Below are positions 25,840 to 34,680 of a DNA stretch of 64,000 nucleotides, piece after piece (within the stretch, counting starts at the first letter, position 1; each line of letters opens with the position of its first letter). The stretch is from Rhodococcus globerulus NBRC 14531. Lineage in GTDB: Bacteria > Actinomycetota > Actinomycetes > Mycobacteriales > Mycobacteriaceae. The stretch lies in the NCBI RefSeq assembly GCF_001894805.1, contig NZ_BCWX01000001.1, forward strand, positions 1,426,001 through 1,490,000, read 5' to 3'. The translations under genes and the position numbers were made by a program. A model generated the notes under the pieces. It searched no databases. It was not told where the DNA came from and saw only the letters and a list, made by a program, of their open reading frames with translations.

Positions 25840-26613
25840 ATGTCCCGCAATTCCACACGTCGTCTCGGTTTCGCTTTTGCTCTGGTAGGCGCAGCAGCGC
25901 TGACCGCACCGGCACTTGCCGGAGCGACCACCGGCTCACTCGGTTCTTCCGATGCCCCCGCCGCAGGCTTCACCTGCTCGGCACTGTCGACCGAGACAAC
26001 CCCCAATGGCTGGGGCATTCCGTTCGACGACGAGAAGAACCAGCTTGCCTTCTACTCGGATACCAGCGTCATTGATGACGACGGCTCGCTGAAGCTGGAG
26101 ATCGTCAAGGCCACCCCTGACAACCGTTCGGCGTGGTATCACTCTGCAGGCTCGATCCCGCTCGCCGATGCGGCCAAGAACGAGATCGGTTTCGCGGAAA
26201 AGGCAGCCACGTCGCAGACTTCGTTCCAGTTGCGTCTGACCGGTACAACGAACGCAAAGGAAGGCGAGAACGGTTTCGCGACGCTGTACTGGGTAGCAAA
26301 CGGAAACGACTCCGTTGGCACCGCCACCGGCGGAACGCACACCAATATCCAGGACGGCAAGTGGATCAGCACCCGCGACATCGAAGGTGCGCCCAAGAAC
26401 GTTCCGTCCGATCTTGACGACATCATCGCAGGCAACCCCGACGCCACGATTGAGCACTACGGCGTAAGCGTCGGACGCGGGGACATCGGCACCACCACGT
26501 ACGTCGACGCCGTGAAGTTCAACGGTTGCACCACCAACTTCGCGCTGAAGGACGAGCCTGCCGGCGCGTTCGGCAGCCTGAGCGACATCTTCGGCAGCCT
26601 GTCGGCCAGCTGA
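25840..26613 (+). CDS. exported protein of unknown function
   Basis: A 257-residue protein with a typical Sec signal peptide (RNSTRR basic start, core LGFAFALVGAAALTAPALA, cleavage near residue 30) and no lipobox. The mature part is acidic, Thr/Gly/Asp-rich, and has only two cysteines (FTCSAL near the new N-terminus, and NGCTTN ~residue 230), which could form one disulfide. A segment around AFYSDTSVIDDDGSLKLEI and TLYWVANGN looks like beta-strands of a jelly-roll or beta-sandwich. I do not recognise the family. GAAAGG precedes ATG 25840. An AT-rich leader and strong terminator suggest a well expressed single-gene transcript. Confidence 0.8.
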   Translation: MSRNSTRRLGFAFALVGAAALTAPALAGATTGSLGSSDAPAAGFTCSALSTETTPNGWGIPFDDEKNQLAFYSDTSVIDDDGSLKLEIVKATPDNRSAWYHSAGSIPLADAAKNEIGFAEKAATSQTSFQLRLTGTTNAKEGENGFATLYWVANGNDSVGTATGGTHTNIQDGKWISTRDIEGAPKNVPSDLDDIIAGNPDATIEHYGVSVGRGDIGTTTYVDAVKFNGCTTNFALKDEPAGAFGSLSDIFGSLSAS

Positions 26614-26631
26614 CAGCCCCTTTAATTACGG

Positions 26632-26671
26632 ACGCGGCGCCCACCTTCCTTTCGGAGGGTGGGCGCCGCGT
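26632..26671. terminator. terminator hairpin between the exported protein and nadE
   Basis: ACGCGGCGCCCACC (26632-26645) pairs with GGTGGGCGCCGCGT (26658-26671). It is a strong 14-bp stem between convergent genes; the T-run is weak. Confidence 0.7.
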
Positions 26672-26696
26672 TCGTATGTAGGGGGAGCGGGCCGGG

Positions 26697-27521
26697 CTAG
26701 CGCCACCAGGTGTCGAGCGGGGTAACCGGAACGGTTCGCTTGTGACGGGTGTTCAGGTACATCTTCTCGAGTTTGTCGGATACCTCCGTGGAGACGTCCT
26801 TGCCTTCGAGGTAGTCGTCGATCTGGGCGTAGGTAAGGCCAAGCGCCACCTCGTCGGGGAGGGCGGGGCGGTCGTCTTCGAGGTCTGCGGTGGGCACTTT
26901 GCGCCACGTGCTCTCGGGCGCGCCCAGTTCCTGCAACAGTGCGGCGCCCTGCCTCTTGCTCAGGCCGGTCAGCGGGGTGATGTCGACTCCGCCGTCGCCG
27001 AACTTGGTGAAGAATCCCGTGATGGCCTCGGCAGCGTGATCGGTGCCGATCACGATGTACCCCAATTGGCCGGCGATGGCGTACTGGATCATCATGCGCT
27101 CCCGAGCTTTGATGTTGCCGCGCACGAAGTCTCGCAGTTCACCGTCGCCCAGGGCCTCGGAAGCTTCACGGGCTGTGGCGTCGGCTCCTGGCTTGACGTT
27201 GACGGTCAGGCTGCGGTCGGGCTTGATGAAACCGAGCGCGATCTGCGCGTCGGACTCGTCGGCCTGCTCGCCGTACGGCAATCGAACGGCAACAAACTCG
27301 GCGCTGTGGCCCTCCTCGCGCAGTTCTGTCACCGCGCGCTGAGCGAGCGCACCGGTCAGTGTGCTGTCCTGCCCGCCGCTGATGCCCAGCACGTATCCCT
27401 TGGCAGGAGTGGACAGCAGATAGTCCTTCAGGAACTGAACCCTGGTGCGGACCTCGGCCGCCGGCTCGATGGACGGCTTCGCGCCTAGTTCGTCGATGAT
27501 GCTCTCGCGCAATGTGGCCAT
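26697..27521 (-). CDS. nadE: NAD synthetase, ammonia-dependent type
   Basis: Last step of NAD synthesis (NaAD to NAD). The 274-residue length is that of the single-domain, NH3-dependent NadE of E. coli, not the long glutamine-dependent NadE of mycobacteria. Motifs: PP-loop [11 protein letters not shown] (~residues 44-54), [45 protein letters not shown] and the C-terminal RHKRTVP. It stands alone between convergent and divergent neighbours. The start ATG 27521 is shared with the divergent nucleosidase promoter region (33 bp between starts). Confidence 0.93.
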   Translation of the reverse strand: MATLRESIIDELGAKPSIEPAAEVRTRVQFLKDYLLSTPAKGYVLGISGGQDSTLTGALAQRAVTELREEGHSAEFVAVRLPYGEQADESDAQIALGFIKPDRSLTVNVKPGADATAREASEALGDGELRDFVRGNIKARERMMIQYAIAGQLGYIVIGTDHAAEAITGFFTKFGDGGVDITPLTGLSKRQGAALLQELGAPESTWRKVPTADLEDDRPALPDEVALGLTYAQIDDYLEGKDVSTEVSDKLEKMYLNTRHKRTVPVTPLDTWWR

Positions 27522-27554
27522 GAGGGAACTTTAGCGACAGGTATCGTCTCGCGC

Positions 27555-28109
27555 ATGAGTGCGAAGAAAGTTCTGGTGGTCAGCGCAACCAAGGCGGAGG
27601 CGGCGTACGTTCCGCAGGAGTTCGAGTTGGTGATCACCGGTATCGGAAAGGTCAGTGCGGCAACGGCAGTCGCGTCGGCGCTGGCACGGTTTCTTCCCGG
27701 AGAGTTGCCGTTGGTCGTCAATATCGGCACTGCAGGCGCGCTGCACGTGCATCACGGCGGGCTGTTCGTGCCGGGTGTCGTGATCAATCACGACATCAGC
27801 AGTGCGGCGATCAGATCGTTCGGCCACGAGGTTGTGGATCGACTGGCCTTAGTCGACGGCGACGATTCGGTTCTGGCCACCGGCGACGCATTTGTCTCCG
27901 ACGCGGCCGTCCGGGATGCGCTCGCGCAGCGGGCCGATCTGGTGGACATGGAAGGTTTTGCGGTCGCCTACGCGGCGCAGGCCGCCGGTGCTCGGTGCCG
28001 GTTGGTCAAGCATGTGAGCGATCAAGCTGACGATTCCGCTCTGGACTGGCCGGCCCAAATCGATGCCAGCGCCCGCGAATTGGGGCGCTGGCTGGCCGAG
28101 AACGTCTGA
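27555..28109 (+). CDS. purine nucleosidase (MTA/SAH nucleosidase family)
   Basis: A 184-residue member of the phosphorylase/MTAN fold, which hydrolyses the N-glycosidic bond of methylthioadenosine, S-adenosylhomocysteine or related nucleosides. Visible are VVNIGTAGAL (ribose/phosphate site region), LVDMEGFAVAYAA (substrate-binding Met-Glu) and the catalytic Asp in VKHVSDQADD. The protein is shorter than the ~230-residue E. coli MTAN, as are several actinobacterial nucleosidases. Substrate specificity is not certain. ATG 27555 lies 33 bp from the divergent nadE start. Confidence 0.82.
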   Translation: MSAKKVLVVSATKAEAAYVPQEFELVITGIGKVSAATAVASALARFLPGELPLVVNIGTAGALHVHHGGLFVPGVVINHDISSAAIRSFGHEVVDRLALVDGDDSVLATGDAFVSDAAVRDALAQRADLVDMEGFAVAYAAQAAGARCRLVKHVSDQADDSALDWPAQIDASARELGRWLAENV

Positions 28110-28124
28110 GTCGGACTCGTTCGA

Positions 28125-28904
28125 TCAAGCCTGGGCTGTCAGGATCAAGCCGTTGCCGTCGGGCTTGCGGAGCGTCATGGTTGCGGCGTCGACGGCGACG
28201 GTGACCTCACCGTCGAGCACTGTCAGGACGTGCCGTTCGATGTCGGCAACTTCTGGTTCGCACGCCATCCTCGTGGTACCCATCGGGGCGAAGGTGATGG
28301 TGGTGTCGGTGACCGTTGCCGACCCCATCATGCGGTTACATCCGGTGCTGCCGGTGACCGATCCGTCGGCGGCGATCGTGAGTTCCGGCGCCGAGGTTTC
28401 GAGTGCCAGGCTGGATGTGACGGCGTCGGGAGTGATGAGCGACGTCACGGTCCAGGCAGTGCCCTGAACAGGACGGTCCGGGTCGACGACCTTCTTGTCG
28501 GCAAGCGTGACGGTGAACGTGTCGGTGGAGAGGGTGAGCGTGTCACCGGACAGTGTCCAGGACGGTTGCGCGGAAAGGAGCGTTGTCACCCAAGCGTCGG
28601 ATTCCATGACTGGGGGCTCACACGCCATCATGGTGGAGGCCATCGTGTCGGTGGCGATCTTGCCGTCCGTGAATTCGACTGCGCCGCTCGCTGTGTTGCA
28701 GCCGGCAGTCGCCGCCACCAGGCCGGGCGTCGTGAAGTCGAGGGACAGTGGGCCGCCGCCGGGAATCGGGGTTCCGTCCACCTGGGTGGAGATGAATACC
28801 CGCCCTGCGGGATCGGCGACCGAGTCCGGTGTTTCCGAGTTGCTGGAACAGCCACTGACGGCTGCGATGGCGAGGAGGCCGAGGACGGCGGCTGCGATGC
28901 GCAT
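28125..28904 (-). CDS. lipoprotein with two META domains
   Basis: A 259-residue lipoprotein: signal peptide with lipobox AVSGC (Cys ~19), then two META (DUF306/HslJ-like) repeats. The first carries AGCNTASGAVEF and MACEPPVMESD, the second STGCNRMMGSA and MACEPEVADIE, so the diagnostic GCN and MACE elements occur twice. HslJ of E. coli is linked to novobiocin resistance and heat shock; the actinobacterial role is unknown. The paired cysteines in each repeat probably form a disulfide. Convergent with the nucleosidase gene, 15 bp apart. Confidence 0.88.
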   Translation of the reverse strand: MRIAAAVLGLLAIAAVSGCSSNSETPDSVADPAGRVFISTQVDGTPIPGGGPLSLDFTTPGLVAATAGCNTASGAVEFTDGKIATDTMASTMMACEPPVMESDAWVTTLLSAQPSWTLSGDTLTLSTDTFTVTLADKKVVDPDRPVQGTAWTVTSLITPDAVTSSLALETSAPELTIAADGSVTGSTGCNRMMGSATVTDTTITFAPMGTTRMACEPEVADIERHVLTVLDGEVTVAVDAATMTLRKPDGNGLILTAQA

Positions 28905-28940
28905 TGGCTCAGACTAGGCGCTGGAATGTGTTCGAGGTCT

Positions 28941-29540
28941 TCAACATCGAGTAACGCGCCGGGCAAGATTTTCCCAACCGTCAGCGAGTCTTTCCGTCGT
29001 CATCCCGAGGTCGCGAACCTGGTACAGAACCAACGACGCTTCGAGTGGCGCCAATAGTGCCGAGGCGAGAAGTTCCAGATCGCCCTCGACGCCGGCCGTG
29101 CGGAGCAAACTGATCACGTGCGCGATGCTCAGCGAGCGGGCCGGGCCACCGAAGCGAAACTCCGGCGCGTTCTCGGCAGCGCGGAGAACGTCGCCCTGGA
29201 CCTCGACCATGGCGATGCGGGCGCGACCGAAGGCGACCAGTCGGTCTATCGGCGGCGCGCCAGGCCCCAGTGGCGGCGGACCGAACATGAAGGCGTGCTG
29301 CAACTCTCGCTCGGTGTGGTCCAGGAGTGCTTGCATCAATCCAGCACGACTGCCGAAGCGGCGAAAGACTGTGCCCTTGCCCACACCTGCGCGGCACGCG
29401 ACGGCGTCCATGGTGACGGCGTCGACTCCGCGTTCGGCCACGAGCAGCGCTGCGGCGTCGAGCAGAAGTGCCCGGTTACGTGCGGCGTCGCCGCGCTCGG
29501 CCGGTTGCGCGCCGATCTGGGGTAGGGGGATTGCGCTCAC
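28941..29540 (-). CDS. TetR/AcrR family transcriptional regulator
   Basis: A 199-residue regulator with the TetR helix-turn-helix at residues ~23-68: LLLDAAALLVAERGVDAVTM, VACRAGVGKGTVFRRFGSR. The C-terminal ligand domain is of the small 'SbtR/DUF' type. It diverges from an FMN reductase gene, and a palindrome (29569-29590) lies between them, so it probably represses both itself and the reductase. GTG 29540 start. Effector unknown. Confidence 0.9.
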   Translation of the reverse strand: MSAIPLPQIGAQPAERGDAARNRALLLDAAALLVAERGVDAVTMDAVACRAGVGKGTVFRRFGSRAGLMQALLDHTERELQHAFMFGPPPLGPGAPPIDRLVAFGRARIAMVEVQGDVLRAAENAPEFRFGGPARSLSIAHVISLLRTAGVEGDLELLASALLAPLEASLVLYQVRDLGMTTERLADGWENLARRVTRC

Positions 29541-29568
29541 CCGGTCGAGGTTACATGGCTGCGGAATA

Positions 29569-29590
29569 TAAGTGGACCGTGGTCCGTTTA
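29569..29590. promoter_or_regulatory. probable TetR-family operator
   Basis: GGACC-GT-GGTCC (29574-29585) sits in a wider imperfect palindrome TAAGTGGACC-GT-GGTCCGTTTA (8 of 10 arm positions pair). It lies 29 bp upstream of the TetR start and 58 bp upstream of the reductase start, the usual place for a shared autoregulatory site. Confidence 0.6.
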
Positions 29591-29647
29591 GGGGGTATAA
29601 CTTTCAACCAGAGCCGCCCACCGCACCAATCTCGAAGGAATCACCCA

Positions 29648-30214
29648 ATGTCACAGAGCAATGTTCTCGTTCTCGTCGGAAGCCTGCGCGCCGGATCCGT
29701 CAACCGCCAGCTCGCCGAGACTGCAGTGTCCGCTGCGCCGGAGGGTGCTGCCCTGACGATCTTCGAAGGCCTCGCCGACGTTCCCTTCTACAACGAAGAC
29801 CTCGACGTCGAAGGTGCATCGATCCCCGCAGTCGACGCCCTGCGTGCCGCAGCCGGCAATGCCGACGCCTTCCTGCTCGTCACCCCCGAGTACAACGGCA
29901 CCATCCCCGCTGTCCTCAAGAACGCCATCGACTGGATCTCGCGTCCCTACGGCGCAGGTGCTGTCTCCGGCAAGCCGGTTGCAGTAATCAGCGCATCGCC
30001 CAGCGGCAACGGTGCGAAGTGGGCCAACGACGACACGGTCAAGGCTGTCGGCATCGCCGGCGGCAACGTGCTCAGCGATTCCGCTCTTGCTGTCGCCAGC
30101 ACGTTCGACAAGTTCGGCACCTCGCACGCACGCGAGAACGCTGAGGTTGTCGCACAGGTGTCCAAGGTTGTCGCAGACCTGGTCGACGCCACGAAGACGC
30201 TCGTCAACGCATAA
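29648..30214 (+). CDS. NAD(P)H-dependent FMN reductase (flavodoxin-like)
   Basis: A 188-residue NADPH-dependent FMN reductase/azoreductase-type flavoprotein (SsuE/ArsH-like fold): phosphate loop VLVGSLRAGSVNRQ (~residues 8-21), and flavin-binding LLVTPEYNGTIPAVLKNAIDWISRP. Such enzymes reduce quinones, flavins or azo/metal compounds and are often under TetR control for redox stress. AAGGA precedes ATG 29648. The frame is open to 29468 but that part overlaps the regulator gene in antisense. Confidence 0.9.
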   Translation: MSQSNVLVLVGSLRAGSVNRQLAETAVSAAPEGAALTIFEGLADVPFYNEDLDVEGASIPAVDALRAAAGNADAFLLVTPEYNGTIPAVLKNAIDWISRPYGAGAVSGKPVAVISASPSGNGAKWANDDTVKAVGIAGGNVLSDSALAVASTFDKFGTSHARENAEVVAQVSKVVADLVDATKTLVNA

Positions 30215-30230
30215 TCTGTACCAGTTCTCG

Positions 30231-30266
30231 AACGAGGGTCACGCCGGACAGGCGTGACCCTCGTTT
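30231..30266 (+). terminator. terminator of the FMN reductase gene
   Basis: AACGAGGGTCACGCC (30231-30245) pairs perfectly with GGCGTGACCCTCGTT (30251-30265) around GGACA, followed by TTC; it also faces the convergent siderophore-interacting protein gene. Confidence 0.85.
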
Positions 30267-30289
30267 CATGTCAGCCGGGGTCGGCCGCG

Positions 30290-31129
30290 CTACAGGCCTT
30301 CGCGTTCCATGGCGGCGTCGACGGCATCACGAACGGACTCGAAGTCCTTGCCCGCCATCATTGCTGCGCCCATTGCCTCGTCGATGCGTTCCGCGGCCAG
30401 AGCATAGCGACGTTCCCAGTTCTCCTTGTCGGCGCGCCAGTAACCCATGGTGTGCATGGCGGTCGCGGGGATCTTCAGCGTGTGACGCAGGTAGGCGCGA
30501 ACCTTGCGCGCTGCTGCGGCCTCGACTGCGCACCAGACGTATCCGGTGCCGGGAGGTAGGGGATCGGCGGCCAACTCGGTGAGAAGGGAGTCGGCGTCAC
30601 CGATCCATCGGATGTCGGCGTCGGTCGCGGTCGTGAAGCTCTGCTGCTCGCTCGGATCGGGAATCTGCGCGATCACCTGTACGGAAATCCCGGCCGGCAG
30701 GCTCTCGAGAATTCGGCCGACTGCGGGGAGTGCGGCGTGGTCGGCGAGCAACGTCAGCCACTCGATGTTCTCGGGCGGGCGGAACCATCCGTTGGCGCTC
30801 GACAGGTGCACTGTGTCGCCGGGGATAGCCGTCTCGGCCCAGCGCGCCGCCCCGCCGTGTCCGTGCAGAACGAAGTCGATATCGAGCTCGCCGGTGTCCG
30901 CGCTCCAGCGGCGCACTGTGTAACTACGCGCGTGTGGGGGCTCGAGTGGGAACCGGACAAGCACCCGTTCGTCGGGTAGGTCACTTGATGCGAAGTCGGC
31001 CAGGCCGGCACCGCCGAAGGTGATTCTGCGCATCCCTGGCGTTATCTGCGTTGCCTCGAGAACAGTTGCCAGGTGGCGTGGGGCTTCGTCGCTGGGGAGG
31101 TCGATCGGGGCTGATTCCACGTCGCTCAT
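30290..31129 (-). CDS. siderophore-interacting protein (ferric-siderophore reductase)
   Basis: A 279-residue SIP-family flavoprotein (ViuB/YqjH-like) that reduces ferric siderophores in the cytoplasm. N-terminal FAD domain: RSYTVRRW (Arg-x-Tyr-Thr flavin motif, ~residues 69-76), DIDFVLHGHGGAARWA. C-terminal domain: YVWCAVEAAAARKVRAYLR and GYWRADKENWE, typical of the family. ATG 31129 is chosen from similarity; the frame is open to 31366 through unlikely sequence. It stands alone, though iron-binding lipoproteins lie 7 kb further on. I see no IdeR box in front of it. Confidence 0.9.
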   Translation of the reverse strand: MSDVESAPIDLPSDEAPRHLATVLEATQITPGMRRITFGGAGLADFASSDLPDERVLVRFPLEPPHARSYTVRRWSADTGELDIDFVLHGHGGAARWAETAIPGDTVHLSSANGWFRPPENIEWLTLLADHAALPAVGRILESLPAGISVQVIAQIPDPSEQQSFTTATDADIRWIGDADSLLTELAADPLPPGTGYVWCAVEAAAARKVRAYLRHTLKIPATAMHTMGYWRADKENWERRYALAAERIDEAMGAAMMAGKDFESVRDAVDAAMEREGL

Positions 31130-31431
31130 GGTAGAGCTGCGGGGTGTTCGGAGACCCGGTCGAGTAGGCGGCGCACATGTGAGCGCCGACACGCCGACAC
31201 GGCGTGGAATTGGCGCGGAGTTATGGGTGCTGAGCTGGGTCGACCTGGGAATTTCATCTATGTGACTCACAACATCTTCGGTTATGTGATTCTGTCGGCC
31301 ACTAGGTGTAGTGTCTTGAGCACTGAGAGACCACAACGCGGAACGCCTCGAGCGAAGCTCCGGCAATCGGTCGAATCGGTGCTGAACATCACTACATCGG
31401 CCTTTGTTGGCTAAGCGAAAGAGGGACTCTC
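31130..31431 (+). other. 302-bp promoter region of nrdHIE
   Basis: No gene fits. It holds two NrdR-like boxes (31267-31282 and 31299-31314) and, toward the SIP gene, GC-rich short repeats (GCCGACACGCCGACACGGC near 31190-31203). The nrdH start follows 117 bp after the second box. Confidence 0.6.
31267..31314 (+). promoter_or_regulatory. pair of NrdR boxes upstream of nrdHIE
   Basis: TCACAACATCTTCGGT (31267-31282) matches 13 of 16 and CCACTAGGTGTAGTGT (31299-31314) 12 of 16 positions of the NrdR box ACACWAYATMTWGTGT. Their starts are 32 bp apart, about three helical turns, as known for NrdR site pairs. NrdR represses ribonucleotide reductase genes when dATP is abundant. Confidence 0.8.
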
Positions 31432-31662
31432 ATGAGCATCACCGTCTACACCAAGCCCGCTTGCGTTCAGTGCAATGCCACCTACCGCGCCCTCGACAAG
31501 GCCGGTCTCGAATACGACATCATCGACATCACCGAGGATGCCGAGGCACGTGACTACGTCATGGCGCTCGGATACCTCCAGGCACCCGTCGTGGTTGCCG
31601 GTGAAGATCACTGGTCGGGTTTCCGTCCCGATCGCATCAAGACGCTGGCCGTCGCTGCTTGA
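31432..31662 (+). CDS. nrdH: NrdH-redoxin
   Basis: A 76-residue glutaredoxin-like electron donor for class Ib ribonucleotide reductase, reduced by thioredoxin reductase. The redox motif is CVQC (~residues 11-14, within TKPACVQCNAT), and the C-terminal WSGFRPD motif (~61-67) is the NrdH hallmark. ATG 31432 follows GAAAGAGGG. First gene of nrdH-nrdI-nrdE, about 100 bp ahead of nrdI. Confidence 0.96.
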   Translation: MSITVYTKPACVQCNATYRALDKAGLEYDIIDITEDAEARDYVMALGYLQAPVVVAGEDHWSGFRPDRIKTLAVAA

Positions 31663-31764
31663 AGCGCGACCGCGCAGGTGGCCGACGACGCTGTCGGCCC
31701 TGTAGTTGAAAGTGTTGAATAGTCGAAAAGTTCCGGGCACCGCATGAGGAAATGGTGACAACCG

Positions 31765-32244
31765 ATGACTTCGCTGGTTTATTTCTCCAGCGTGTCGGAG
31801 AACACCCACCGATTCGTTCAACGTCTCGGGCTGCCTGCGACACGCATACCCATCCATGACCGTGACGGCTCATTTCTCGTCGACGAGCCATATGTACTGA
31901 TCCTGCCGACTTACGGCGGCGGGGCAACAGTGACAGGCCGCGACACCAGCTATGTGCCCAAGCCGGTCATTCGTTTTTTGAACAATCCACACAACAGGTC
32001 GTTGATCAGAGCTGTGATCGCGGCAGGAAACACCAATTTCGGTGAATCCTTTTGTTACGCAGGAAACATCATTTCCCAGAAATGCCACGTTCCTTTTCTG
32101 TACCGCTTCGAACTCATGGGCACTGCCGAGGACGTCGAACGGGTACGAGAAGGCTTGGGGGAGTTCTGGAATCATCTCGAAGCAGAGAAGGAGAACGGGC
32201 AGTGGCGCCAACCATCACTGACACGATCGCGGCTGGAAGCGTAG
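31765..32244 (+). CDS. nrdI: NrdI flavodoxin
   Basis: A 159-residue flavodoxin that generates the oxidant needed to assemble the manganese-tyrosyl cofactor of NrdF. Motifs: N-terminal [15 protein letters not shown] (FMN phosphate loop), LPTYGGG, and [12 protein letters not shown]. The last ~15 codons overlap nrdE by 43 bp, so the final residues ([14 protein letters not shown]) are under double coding; this tail is unlikely to be conserved. Confidence 0.95.
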   Translation: MTSLVYFSSVSENTHRFVQRLGLPATRIPIHDRDGSFLVDEPYVLILPTYGGGATVTGRDTSYVPKPVIRFLNNPHNRSLIRAVIAAGNTNFGESFCYAGNIISQKCHVPFLYRFELMGTAEDVERVREGLGEFWNHLEAEKENGQWRQPSLTRSRLEA

Positions 32245-34385
32245 AACGTGACGCACGCGGCGGTGATTCCACCAACGGTCTCGACTACCACGCACTCAAT
32301 GCCATGCTCAACCTGTACGGCGCAAACGGCGAGATCCAGTTCGAGATGGATGTCGCGGCGGCCCGTCAGTACTTCCTGCAGCACGTCAACCAGAACACGG
32401 TGTTCTTCCACAATCTCGACGAGAAGCTCGACTACCTCGTCGAGGAAAACTACTACGAGCCTGAGGTTCTCGATCAGTACTCACGTACGTTCGTGAAGTT
32501 CCTGATCGATCACGCGTACTCCAAGAAGTTCCGCTTCCCGACGTTCCTGGGCGCGTTCAAGTACTACACGTCCTACACGCTCAAGACGTTCGACGGAAAG
32601 CGCTACCTCGAGCGTTTCGAAGACCGCGTGTGCATGGTGGCCCTGACGTTGGCTGCCGGCAACGAAGATCTGGCCGTCGAACTTGTCGACGAGATCATTG
32701 CCGGTCGCTTCCAGCCCGCAACCCCCACGTTCCTCAACTCCGGCAAGAAGCAGCGCGGCGAGCCCGTTTCCTGCTTCCTCCTGCGCATCGAAGACAACAT
32801 GGAGTCCATCGGGCGCTCCATCAACTCGGCTCTGCAGCTCTCCAAGCGTGGCGGCGGAGTTGCGTTGCTGCTCACCAACATTCGTGAGCACGGTGCGCCG
32901 ATCAAGAAGATCGAGAACCAGAGCTCGGGTGTCATCCCGATCATGAAGCTCCTCGAGGACTCGTTCTCGTACGCAAACCAGCTCGGAGCGCGTCAGGGTG
33001 CCGGTGCCGTCTACCTGCACGCACACCACCCCGACATCTACCGCTTCCTCGACACCAAGCGTGAAAACGCCGACGAGAAGATCCGCATCAAGACGCTGTC
33101 GCTCGGCATCGTGATCCCGGACATCACGTTCGAGCTGGCGAAGAAGAACGAGGACATGTACCTGTTCTCGCCGTACGACGTCGAGCGCATCTACGGCGTT
33201 CCGTTCTCCGACATCAACGTCTCCGAGAAGTACTACGAGATGGTCGACGACAAGCGAATTCGCAAGTCCAAGATCAAGGCTCGCGAATTCTTCCAGACCG
33301 TCGCAGAGTTGCAGTTCGAATCGGGCTACCCGTACATCATGTTCGAGGACACGGTGAACAAGGCCAACCCCATCGAAGGCAAGATCACGCACTCGAACCT
33401 GTGCTCGGAGATCCTGCAGGTCTCCACGCCGTCCGAGTTCAACGAGGACCTGACCTACAGCCACGTCGGCAAGGACATCTCCTGCAACCTCGGTTCGCTG
33501 AACATCGCGAAGACCATGGACTCGCCCGACTTCGCCAAGACCATCGAGGTCGCGATCCGCGGCTTGACCGCGGTGTCGGATCAGACGCACATCTACTCCG
33601 TGCCGTCGATCGAGCAGGGCAACAACGACTCTCACGCCATCGGCCTCGGCCAGATGAACCTGCACGGCTACCTTGCTCGTGAGCGAATCTTCTACGGCAG
33701 CGAAGAAGGCATCGACTTCACGAACATCTACTTCTACACCGTGTTGTTCCACGCTCTGCGGGCATCGAACCGGATCTCCATCGAACGCGGTTCCTACTTC
33801 AAGGGCTTCCCGCAGTCGAAGTACGCGTCGGGTGAATTCTTCGACAAGTACACCGACCAGGTGTGGGAGCCGGCCACGGAGAAGGTTCGTGGACTGTTCG
33901 CCGCCGCCGACCTTCACATTCCGACGCAGGACGACTGGCGTGAGCTGAAGGCGTCGGTGCAGAAGCACGGCATCTACAACCAGAACCTGCAGGCCGTGCC
34001 GCCCACCGGTTCGATCTCGTACATCAACTACTCCACCAGTTCCATCCACCCGGTGGCATCGAAGATCGAGATCCGCAAGGAAGGCAAGATCGGTCGCGTC
34101 TACTACCCGGCGCCCTACCTGACCAACGACAACCTGGAGTACTACCAGGATGCCTACGAGATCGGGTACGAGAAGATCGTCGACACCTACGCTGCCGCAA
34201 CGCAGCACGTCGACCAGGGCCTGTCCCTGACCTTGTTCTTCAAGGACACCGCCACCACCCGCGACATCAACAAGGCGCAGATCTACGCATGGCGTAAGGG
34301 CATCAAGACGCTCTACTACATCCGTCTGCGTCAGCTCGCACTCGAAGGCACCGAGGTCGAGGGCTGCGTTTCCTGCATGCTGTAA
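32202..34385 (+). CDS. nrdE: class Ib ribonucleoside-diphosphate reductase, alpha subunit
   Basis: Catalytic subunit reducing NDPs to dNDPs; 727 residues, normal for NrdE. Visible: substrate-site [18 protein letters not shown] (Cys), NLCSEI, the finger loop Cys in the NxGSxN region ([12 protein letters not shown]), and C-terminal redox cysteines in VEGCVSCML, reduced by NrdH. It lacks the N-terminal ATP-cone of class Ia, as expected. GTG 32202 has AAGGAG eight bases upstream and lies within the nrdI end. A strong hairpin terminator follows. Confidence 0.97.
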   Translation: MAPTITDTIAAGSVERDARGGDSTNGLDYHALNAMLNLYGANGEIQFEMDVAAARQYFLQHVNQNTVFFHNLDEKLDYLVEENYYEPEVLDQYSRTFVKFLIDHAYSKKFRFPTFLGAFKYYTSYTLKTFDGKRYLERFEDRVCMVALTLAAGNEDLAVELVDEIIAGRFQPATPTFLNSGKKQRGEPVSCFLLRIEDNMESIGRSINSALQLSKRGGGVALLLTNIREHGAPIKKIENQSSGVIPIMKLLEDSFSYANQLGARQGAGAVYLHAHHPDIYRFLDTKRENADEKIRIKTLSLGIVIPDITFELAKKNEDMYLFSPYDVERIYGVPFSDINVSEKYYEMVDDKRIRKSKIKAREFFQTVAELQFESGYPYIMFEDTVNKANPIEGKITHSNLCSEILQVSTPSEFNEDLTYSHVGKDISCNLGSLNIAKTMDSPDFAKTIEVAIRGLTAVSDQTHIYSVPSIEQGNNDSHAIGLGQMNLHGYLARERIFYGSEEGIDFTNIYFYTVLFHALRASNRISIERGSYFKGFPQSKYASGEFFDKYTDQVWEPATEKVRGLFAAADLHIPTQDDWRELKASVQKHGIYNQNLQAVPPTGSISYINYSTSSIHPVASKIEIRKEGKIGRVYYPAPYLTNDNLEYYQDAYEIGYEKIVDTYAAATQHVDQGLSLTLFFKDTATTRDINKAQIYAWRKGIKTLYYIRLRQLALEGTEVEGCVSCML

Positions 34386-34394
34386 AGGGCTCCG

Positions 34395-34449
34395 CCCCCG
34401 TGCGCCTTTTTGGTAGTAACCACTACCGGAAAGGCGCACGGGGGCATTT
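34395..34449. terminator. terminator after nrdE
   Basis: CCCCCGTGCGCCTTT pairs with AAAGGCGCACGGGGG (15 bp), extended inside by GGTAGT/ACTACC around AACC; CATTTTCT follows. It also separates the convergent RHH/SPFH genes. Confidence 0.9.
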
Positions 34450-34455
34450 TCTCTG

Positions 34456-34668
34456 TTAGGACGGCGGCCGGCCGGGACCATGCATCTTGCCGGCGTTCTT
34501 CGGCATTCGGCCGTGCTCGGTGAGCGCCCGTCGGAGTAGGAATTCGATCTGGGCATTGGTACTTCGGAGGTCGTCGGCGGCCCAGCGGGCAAGAGCGTCG
34601 TGCACCGCCGGGTCCAACCGAAGAAGGATCTTCTTCCGCTCTGATCTCGGAGCTGGATCCGTGGCCAT
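34456..34668 (-). CDS. small ribbon-helix-helix (Arc/MetJ-like) DNA-binding protein
   Basis: A 70-residue protein: the strand KKILLRLDPAVHDALARWAADDLRSTNAQIEFLLRRAL fold, split as ILLRLDP (strand), VHDALARWA (helix) and NAQIEFLLRRAL (helix), is that of RHH regulators such as Arc and antitoxins. A basic Pro-rich tail follows. It lies 12 bp downstream of the SPFH gene, with its own strong ribosome site (GGGAAGG). It may autoregulate the SPFH-RHH operon through the palindrome at 35624. No toxin partner is encoded next to it. Confidence 0.75.
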   Translation of the reverse strand: MATDPAPRSERKKILLRLDPAVHDALARWAADDLRSTNAQIEFLLRRALTEHGRMPKNAGKMHGPGRPPS

Positions 34669-34680
34669 GTGGCCTTCCCT

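Noticed and set aside
25840-26613. MspA-type porin
   Set aside because: Similar size and signal peptide, but the mature sequence has none of the MspA motifs I would expect.
34456-34668. Antitoxin of a toxin-antitoxin pair
   Set aside because: No small toxin gene adjoins it; the partner is an SPFH protein.
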